From contig JABFSV010000287.1 in assembly GCA_013140405.1 (NCBI GenBank), positions 1-5,357 on the forward strand: a stretch of DNA of 5,357 nt, in the 5' to 3' direction. Under the pieces are notes generated by a model. That model was given only the letters and a program-made list of their open reading frames with translations, searched no databases and was not told where the DNA came from. The position numbers were made by a program, and so were the translations under genes. This DNA comes from Methyloglobulus sp. (GTDB taxonomy: Bacteria > Pseudomonadota > Gammaproteobacteria > Methylococcales > Methylomonadaceae). Positions 1-3,931 of this stretch are shown here, one piece after another. Position 1 is the first letter of the stretch, and every line of letters begins with the position of its first letter.

Positions 1-533
1 TAACGGAACACCTGCCCGTACATTTGCAATGCCTTTACCGCCGAATACACCGTGCCCTTTTCCTGTACCCGACGCAAACACGCGAGAATTTCTTTTGGTT
101 GGATGTCATTGATGGGGGTTTTGCCGATCCACGGCATCACAAAACCGAGTTGCCGTGCAGGGCGAGGGCTTTTGTCCTGACATTTTTTTTCTAGCCATTC
201 ATTAGCGATAACCTCAAAGCTGTTTGCGAGTTCTGCCTTGGACGCTTTGACCGCCTTCCTGTTTTCGCCAGGGTCAACGCCATCGGCAAGCAACTTACGG
301 GCATCGTCCCGCCTTTGTCTGGCTTGGTCTAAGGAAACTTCGGGGTAAGTGCCGAATGACAAGCCCTTTTCGTTACCCCCAAAACGGTATTTAAACCGCC
401 ACCACTTAGTCCAGCCCTTAACCCCTGGCTTCACCAAAAGGAACAATCCCTTATCATCTGCCAGCTTGAACGCCTTCCCTAGCTTGGTTTTCTCACTCCT
501 GTGTGCATTTTTACATGCGGTGTCTGTCAACAT
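1..533 (-). CDS. P4-type (DUF4102) tyrosine integrase, N-terminal part, cut by left window edge
   Basis: The minus strand is open from an ATG at 533-531 to the window edge, giving 177 codons plus the bases TA; the family usually has Tyr there. The first 90 or so residues match the DUF4102 arm-binding domain of P4/CP4-57-like integrases: an MLTDTACKNA start, KLADDKGLFLLV (23-34), WRFKYRFGG (45-53), LSFGTYPEVSLDQAR (58-72) and ARKLLADGVDP (78-88). The core-binding domain follows (about 105-177), with NEW (111-113), PWIGKTPINDI (134-144) and GQVFR (173-177). The catalytic domain (R...HxxR...Y) lies outside the window, so activity cannot be judged. Such enzymes insert genomic islands into tRNA genes and excise them, and this gene reads away from the tRNA-Arg 3' end, as expected. 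A GGAG about 10 nt upstream is a modest ribosome site. The start is chosen because MLTDTA is the usual family N-terminus. The stretch between NEW and PWIG looks a few residues shorter than in typical members. Confidence 0.93.
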   Translation of the reverse strand, partial: MLTDTACKNAHRSEKTKLGKAFKLADDKGLFLLVKPGVKGWTKWWRFKYRFGGNEKGLSFGTYPEVSLDQARQRRDDARKLLADGVDPGENRKAVKASKAELANSFEVIANEWLEKKCQDKSPRPARQLGFVMPWIGKTPINDIQPKEILACLRRVQEKGTVYSAVKALQMYGQVFR

Positions 534-534
534 T

Positions 535-606
535 TGGGGGTAACTCCAGAGGCTAATGGGGGTAACAGTCTTGGTGGAGAGTGTTGTTACCCAAAATGTT
601 ACCCCT
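535..606. repeat. TGGGGGTAAC repeat cluster upstream of integrase (candidate arm-type sites or operators)
   Basis: Two exact direct copies of TGGGGGTAAC lie at 535-544 and 557-566, 22 bp (about two helical turns) apart. Two shorter inverted copies follow: GTTACCCA at 586-593 and GTTACCCCT at 598-606, 12 bp apart. The array runs from the integrase start codon into its promoter. Repeated short motifs beside a tyrosine integrase gene are typical of arm-binding or excisionase sites, which is the favoured reading. An autoregulatory operator is the alternative, and both may hold. A further exact inverted copy (GTTACCCCCA) occurs at 372-381 inside the integrase gene. Confidence 0.55.
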
Positions 607-625
607 AAAAATCGTGGGATGTCAA
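596..625 (-). promoter_or_regulatory. Sigma70-like promoter of the integrase gene
   Basis: Read on the minus strand there is a perfect TTGACA -35 box (625-620), an 18-bp spacer and a TAACAT -10 box (601-596, 4 of 6 consensus). Transcription would start near 589, leaving a leader of roughly 55 nt before the integrase ATG. The -10 box overlaps one inverted copy of the GGGGTAAC repeat (598-606) and another copy (586-593) covers the expected start site. Binding of the repeat by integrase or an excisionase could therefore repress the promoter; that regulatory step is inference. Confidence 0.6.
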
Positions 626-627
626 CT

Positions 628-703
628 GATATTGCGGGACTAGGTAGGACTACGTATAGGCTGAAAGCCTTGGTATTGCTGAGTTTATGGGATACTGCGG
701 GAC
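628..703 (+). repeat. Pair of 13-bp direct repeats GATAYTGCGGGAC
   Basis: GATATTGCGGGAC at 628-640 and GATACTGCGGGAC at 691-703 match at 12 of 13 positions, start-to-start 63 bp (about six helical turns). They lie between the integrase promoter and the tRNA 3' end. Their sequence differs from the TGGGGGTAAC family nearer the gene. The second copy ends 17 bp from the tRNA 3' end. They may be binding sites for the integrase or an accessory factor; no other role is apparent. Confidence 0.4.
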
Positions 704-720
704 GGTGTGCAACAGTGTAA

Positions 721-745
721 TGGCGCGCCCGAGAGGATTCGAACC
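721..745 (-). other. Probable integration (att) site at the tRNA-Arg 3' end
   Basis: The T-arm, acceptor strand and CCA end of the tRNA face the integrase gene. P4-type integrases normally recombine within the tRNA 3' half, so that the element carries an identical copy and keeps the tRNA intact. No second copy of this segment lies within the window, so the extent given is only the expected core region; the distal copy should be to the left, beyond the island. Confidence 0.45.
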
Positions 746-797
746 TCTGACCTCAGCCTCCGGAGGGCTGCGCTCTATCCAGCTGAGCTACGGGCGC
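721..797 (-). tRNA. tRNA-Arg (anticodon CCG)
   Basis: The minus strand folds as a complete cloverleaf. The 7-bp acceptor stem is perfect (GCGCCCG with CGGGCGC), the D-stem is GCTC/GAGC, the anticodon stem CAGCC/GGCTG, the anticodon loop CTCCGGA, the T-stem AGAGG/CCTCT, and the T-loop starts TTCGAAT. The variable loop has 5 nt, the discriminator base is G and CCA is encoded (723-721). The anticodon CCG (763-761) reads the arginine codon CGG. From memory the gene closely resembles E. coli argX. It lies 48 bp downstream of rep on the same strand and stands alone here. Its 3' end is the likely insertion point of the neighbouring element, yet the tRNA is intact. Confidence 0.97.
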
Positions 798-822
798 TTA
801 ACGTTATGAAACGAAGCCGCGC

Positions 823-829
823 ATTTTAA
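823..829 (-). promoter_or_regulatory. Possible -10 element of a tRNA-Arg promoter
   Basis: On the minus strand TTAAAAT (829-823) is followed by GCGCGGC, a GC-rich discriminator of the kind found at stable-RNA promoters. It would start transcription about 20 nt before the tRNA. I see no good -35 box 16-18 bp upstream, so the tRNA may instead be read through from rep; no terminator is evident between the two. Confidence 0.22.
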
Positions 830-845
830 CCGATTGGCAAGGTAA

Positions 846-2867
846 TTACGATAACATTGTTTTTAAGTTCTGGAGATTGGCTTTGCCGCGCTCTTTAACC
901 ACGTCTGCGGACAACTGTTTTTTGTTGACCCATTCAAGGTCGTCTTCGGGCAGTTCGCCAAGAAAACGGCTCGGTTGGCATTCCATTACGTCGCCATATT
1001 TTTTACGATGGGTACAGTAGCTGAAGGTTAACGTGCGTTGGGCGCGTGTAATGCCGACATACGCCAGCCGACGCTCCTCTTCTATGCCATTCGTGCCATT
1101 AACATCATCAGATTCAATGGTGTTTTGGTGAGGCAGGATGTTTTCTTCCATCCCTACCAGAAATACATGCTGGAATTCCAAGCCTTTAGCTGAATGTAAG
1201 GTCATCAAACTCACTTGATCGCCGCTTTCCTCTTCCTGATTGCGTTCCAAAATATCCATCAGCATGATGTTGGCAATAATCTCAGCCAACGGCTTTTGCT
1301 CCTGGTCTTCCTTATCCGCAATACGCTTAAGCCAGTTGATTAATTCAGCCACATTGTTCATTTTACGCTCTGCCGACTCGCTGGTTTTGCTGTTTTCCCT
1401 TAGCCATTGCCCATAGCCGATTTCGTTAATCATTTTTTCGATAACGGCAAACGTGTCATCCCGCTCAACGCGTTCGGCGGTAGCGATAATCCAATCGTGA
1501 AATTTTTCCAAGCGAGCGATTGATTTACTTGACACGGTTTGGCTTAAGCCCAATTCGGCACTGGCGGCGAACAGACTGATTTGCCGATGATTGGCATAAG
1601 CACCCAGCTTTTCCAAGGTCGTCGGCCCCAATTCCCGCCTAGGCGTGTTGATAATCCGCAAGAAAGCGGCATCATCGTCGGGATTGACCAGCAACCGCAA
1701 ATAAGCCAGGATGTCCTTGATTTCGGAATAAGCGAAAAACGACGTGCTGCCGCTGATAAAATAAGGGATGTTGTTTTCCCTTAAGCCCCTTTCAAACAAC
1801 CGGGATTGATGGTTGCCTCGGTACAAAATCGCGTAATCCTGGTAGCTGCCACCCGTTTTGAATTTATGATGAATCAATTCCGCAACCATTTGTTGCGCTT
1901 CGCTGATTTCATCCTTATGGCTTAACACCCGGAGTGGATCGCCGTAACCTAACTCACTCCACAGCTTCTTTTCGTAAGCATGGGGATTATTGGCAATCAG
2001 TTGGTTAGCCACTTTTAGTATTCGCCCAGTAGAACGGTAATTCTGTTCCAGCTTAATCACTTGTAAGCGTGGATAGTCCTTTTGCAATTGGCTTAGGTTT
2101 TCCGGTTGTGCGCCGCGCCAAGCATAAATGGACTGGTCATCATCACCCACTACCGTAAACCGCCCGAGATTTCCGGCAAGCAGCTTGACCAATTCGTACT
2201 GGGTAATATTGGTGTCCTGGTATTCATCCACCAATAAATAGCGGATCGTGTTTTGCCATTTTTCTAAACTATCTGGATGGTTTTGAAATAACAACACAGG
2301 CAATAAAATCAAATCATCAAAATCGACCGCGTTATAGGCTTTTAAACTGCGTGTGTAGTCCGCATAAAGCTGGCTGATTGCCGGTTGATCCGCAATTGAG
2401 ATCAACTCCGCTTGCTTTACGGTGACAAAAGCATTTTTCCATTGCCCGATTTGGCTAGCGTATTGCTCCACTCTGTCACTATCGCAAGAGCTGTTATTAT
2501 GGGCGATCAGGTTTTTCAGGAGCTTCAGCTTGTCTTCCTCATCATATAAGGTCAGCCCTGGCTTATAGCCTAATATCTTGTGTTCTTTGCGGACAATCTC
2601 CAGTCCTAGCGCATGGAACGTACAGACACGCAAGCCGCGAGCTTGCTGCTTATCCAGCAACTTGGCAACGCGGCTTTTCATTTCTCGCGCAGCTTTATTA
2701 GTAAAAGTTACGGCGGCAATATGACGGGCAGGTAATCCTTGCTTGACCAAATAAGCAATTTTCTCGGTAATGACCCGCGTTTTGCCGCTACCGGCTCCCG
2801 CTAACACCAACAAAGGCGACTCGACAACTTTAACAGCGGCTTGCTGTTGGGGGTTTAATTTGGTCAT
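846..2867 (-). CDS. rep: ATP-dependent DNA helicase Rep (UvrD/PcrA superfamily 1A)
   Basis: The protein has 673 residues, as does E. coli Rep, and aligns with it from end to end. SF1A motifs appear in order: Q motif NPQQQAAV (5-12), Walker A AGAGSGKT (23-30), motif Ia TFTNKAAREM (54-63), Walker B LLVDEYQDT (211-219), motif III GDDDQSIYAWRGA (241-253), motif IV LEQNYRS (273-279), motif V TLHSAKGLEF (556-565) and motif VI EEERRLAYVGITRAQ (596-610). Known role of the family: a 3'-to-5' ssDNA translocase that removes proteins ahead of the replication fork, acts with the replicative helicase DnaB and restarts replication. Rep-specific segments such as ARHIAAVTFTNKAAREMK and NYRSTGRILK distinguish it from UvrD. 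The C-terminus ends NLKTMLS, without the short basic tail of E. coli Rep, and there is a small insertion near 585-595. The ribosome site is weak (AAAAGAA). A hairpin lies just upstream of the start, and the tRNA-Arg lies 48 bp downstream on the same strand. Confidence 0.97.
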   Translation of the reverse strand: MTKLNPQQQAAVKVVESPLLVLAGAGSGKTRVITEKIAYLVKQGLPARHIAAVTFTNKAAREMKSRVAKLLDKQQARGLRVCTFHALGLEIVRKEHKILGYKPGLTLYDEEDKLKLLKNLIAHNNSSCDSDRVEQYASQIGQWKNAFVTVKQAELISIADQPAISQLYADYTRSLKAYNAVDFDDLILLPVLLFQNHPDSLEKWQNTIRYLLVDEYQDTNITQYELVKLLAGNLGRFTVVGDDDQSIYAWRGAQPENLSQLQKDYPRLQVIKLEQNYRSTGRILKVANQLIANNPHAYEKKLWSELGYGDPLRVLSHKDEISEAQQMVAELIHHKFKTGGSYQDYAILYRGNHQSRLFERGLRENNIPYFISGSTSFFAYSEIKDILAYLRLLVNPDDDAAFLRIINTPRRELGPTTLEKLGAYANHRQISLFAASAELGLSQTVSSKSIARLEKFHDWIIATAERVERDDTFAVIEKMINEIGYGQWLRENSKTSESAERKMNNVAELINWLKRIADKEDQEQKPLAEIIANIMLMDILERNQEEESGDQVSLMTLHSAKGLEFQHVFLVGMEENILPHQNTIESDDVNGTNGIEEERRLAYVGITRAQRTLTFSYCTHRKKYGDVMECQPSRFLGELPEDDLEWVNKKQLSADVVKERGKANLQNLKTMLS

Positions 2868-2877
2868 TGATTCTTTT

Positions 2878-2903
2878 GGCTTTCGTTGATTGAGTAGAAA
2901 GCC
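2878..2903 (-). promoter_or_regulatory. Hairpin in the rep leader, next to the start codon
   Basis: GGCTTTC (2878-2884) and GAAAGCC (2897-2903) form a perfect 7-bp inverted repeat around a 12-nt loop. In rep mRNA the stem would end 10 nt before the AUG, directly beside the weak AAAAGAA ribosome site. It could modulate translation initiation, or be an operator at DNA level. There is no T-tract that would make it a terminator. Function is inference and chance is possible. Confidence 0.3.
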
Positions 2904-2961
2904 CAGCTTATTTGAGAATAGTTGATCTGTTCGTGGTTCTTGATTTTCTTGCGCTAGTGTT

Positions 2962-2991
2962 TTGGGTGTGGGCTTAACTCTAGGTTACAAT
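2962..2991 (+). promoter_or_regulatory. Candidate promoter for the small + strand gene pair
   Basis: TTGGGT (2962-2967), an 18-bp spacer and TACAAT (2986-2991) give a plausible sigma70-like promoter with a good -10 and a mediocre -35. Transcription would begin near 2998, about 100 nt before the ATG at 3097. It is the best candidate in this divergent intergenic region (2868-3096). I found no convincing promoter for rep on the other strand. Confidence 0.3.
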
Positions 2992-3084
2992 AACAGCCTG
3001 TAGGCGGTTTTGTCTGGCGTTCAATATTGCTAGTTATCGTACCACAATAAGCTATTTACCCTGATGATTCATAAATCCAAACAC

Positions 3085-3089
3085 GAGGA
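3085..3089 (+). promoter_or_regulatory. Shine-Dalgarno GAGGA that fixes the start at 3097
   Basis: GAGGA lies 7 nt before the ATG at 3097, an ideal spacing, and the peptide from that ATG begins with a signal sequence. The in-frame ATG at 3064 has no such site and would put a polar, charged extension before the signal peptide, so it is rejected as the start. Confidence 0.75.
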
Positions 3090-3096
3090 AAGCTCC

Positions 3097-3495
3097 ATGA
3101 AAAAAAGTTTATTTTGCTTCGCTCTATTAATTTCCGGCAGCGTCTTGGCAAGCACCGATCATTATGTGCTACGCGATGGCAAACACGTCCACCATTTGAA
3201 AATAACCCAACTGGGCGAAGAGGTTACCATTAGTTCGGATGTGGACTTTGAACCCAACGCAGATGAAAAAGGCAGTAAAGCCTGTTCAGCCGATATTGCC
3301 GATGAGGCCAAAAAGACAGGGGAGAACACGTTTAGACTAAAAAAGCAATCTGAAGGTGAAGCAAGTTATTGCGTATTGGACATCCAACTTAGTGCCACAG
3401 GGGCGAAGATCGAACAATCCGAAGACTGCAATAACTTTGTTACGGGCATTTGCCATTTTTCCAGTGACGGAAAAGAATTGTTAAAGGTTAAATAA
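3097..3495 (+). CDS. Small exported protein with four cysteines, function unknown
   Basis: The product has 132 residues. It opens with a clear Sec signal peptide: MKK, a hydrophobic core about 5-16, and a likely signal peptidase I site VLA|ST after residue 18. Because no lipobox cysteine sits at the cleavage site, the mature protein of about 114 residues should be soluble in the periplasm or secreted. It has four cysteines (63, 92, 111, 119), an even number that could form two disulfides, and a histidine-bearing stretch KHVHHLKIT (29-37) early in the mature chain. The middle is acidic and lysine-rich. The C-terminal part (CNNFVTGICHFSSDGKELLK, from 111) is the most distinctive segment. I do not recognise the family; a resemblance to small disulfide-bonded periplasmic proteins such as lysozyme inhibitors is only an impression. 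The next gene begins 21 bp after the stop, in the same frame, and is probably co-transcribed. Confidence 0.82.
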   Translation: MKKSLFCFALLISGSVLASTDHYVLRDGKHVHHLKITQLGEEVTISSDVDFEPNADEKGSKACSADIADEAKKTGENTFRLKKQSEGEASYCVLDIQLSATGAKIEQSEDCNNFVTGICHFSSDGKELLKVK

Positions 3496-3516
3496 ATAGA
3501 CAGCATAGTTAACAAT

Positions 3517-3822
3517 ATGCCTGAGTTGCTAGTTATATTGCTAATATTCTTGCCGCTTATTGTGGCGACAGGGGCGAGCATTGTCACTTGGAGGCTAGTG
3601 CATCATAGGGTACTTTTCCTTTGCACAAATATTTTGTTGCTCTTAGGTTTGCAAGGAATTACAGCCCCTGTCGCAACCGCAATCTTTCTGCCAGGGTCTA
3701 CACTCAGCCAAGTATCGATCCACGCAGAATTTATCCGAGGGATAGCACTATCTGCTGCGCTTATAACTGTGGTTGGGATACCCCTGATATGGCGGCTTTC
3801 AATTGTATTTCGCAAGTTATAA
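3517..3822 (+). CDS. Small three-helix inner-membrane protein, function unknown
   Basis: The product has 101 residues and is very hydrophobic, with three predicted membrane segments at about 4-25, 33-57 and 73-92. Short polar loops separate them (WRLVHHR at 25-31; GSTLSQVSIHAEFIRG at 60-75). The positive-inside rule, with Arg/His after segment 1 and Arg-Lys at the end, suggests N-out and C-in, but weakly. No Shine-Dalgarno sequence precedes the ATG at 3517 (upstream GTTAACAAT). The preceding gene stops 21 bp earlier in the same frame, so translation may depend on reinitiation. The gene converges on comM, whose stop lies 93 bp away. I do not recognise a family. The hydrophobic pattern and the clean open frame argue for a real gene, but its small size and absent ribosome site keep confidence moderate. 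Confidence 0.55.
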   Translation: MPELLVILLIFLPLIVATGASIVTWRLVHHRVLFLCTNILLLLGLQGITAPVATAIFLPGSTLSQVSIHAEFIRGIALSAALITVVGIPLIWRLSIVFRKL

Positions 3823-3904
3823 CTAATTTGCTCTTAATCGGAATGGTAAGCGTGGCTTGTTTTCTGTTGTCTCCGTTACCGCAGCGGTGCAAACTAGAAA
3901 TAAC

Positions 3905-3931
3905 GGACAGGCCAATCAACTACGCCTGTCC
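3905..3931 (-). terminator. Hairpin across the comM stop codon, possible weak terminator
   Basis: GGACAGGC (3905-3912) and GCCTGTCC (3924-3931) form a perfect 8-bp, GC-rich stem with an 11-nt loop containing the comM stop codon (3918-3916). On the minus strand the stem is followed by GTTATTTC, an imperfect T-tract, so intrinsic termination of comM would be weak. On the + strand no T-run follows. It could instead be a barrier between the convergent transcripts or protect the comM mRNA 3' end. Confidence 0.4.

Larger units (their letters stand above)
1..735. mobile_element. Right-hand end of a tRNA-integrated genomic island or prophage
   Basis: A tRNA-targeting integrase gene, its promoter and repeat-rich recombination DNA lie directly against the 3' end of a tRNA-Arg gene, followed by housekeeping genes. 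This is the standard layout of one end of an integrative element. The element would extend left beyond the window. The exact junction lies within or just beyond the tRNA 3' end and cannot be fixed without the distal repeat, so 735 is approximate. The cargo and the type (P4-like satellite, island or prophage remnant) are unknown from this window. Confidence 0.6.

Noticed and set aside
349..543. A 64-codon open frame on the + strand at the left end
   Set aside because: It lies entirely opposite the integrase start region, which has clear family motifs on the minus strand; it is an antisense shadow.
658..670. Small hairpin AGGCT-GAA-AGCCT
   Set aside because: The stem is only 5 bp with no T-tract, in a region already holding att-like repeats; it is too weak to call.
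1581..1784. A 67-codon + strand open frame inside rep
   Set aside because: It is antisense to the well-conserved helicase domain, and I found no ribosome site or recognisable protein pattern.
2996..3005. GCC-TGTA-GGC followed by GGTTTTGT as a terminator
   Set aside because: A 3-bp stem cannot terminate transcription, and it would interrupt the leader of the downstream gene.
3064..3096. Upstream ATG extending the exported protein by 11 residues
   Set aside because: There is no ribosome site at 3064. The ATG at 3097 has an ideal GAGGA and starts the signal peptide.
3366..3815. Two minus-strand frames (3366-3587 and 3603-3815) opposite the small + strand genes
   Set aside because: Neither shows a recognisable feature. 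The + strand frames have a signal peptide with Shine-Dalgarno and a clear membrane pattern.
3878..3888. ACCG-CAG-CGGT inverted repeat downstream of the membrane gene
   Set aside because: It has a 4-bp stem and no T-run on either strand; the 8-bp hairpin at 3905-3931 is the better structure.
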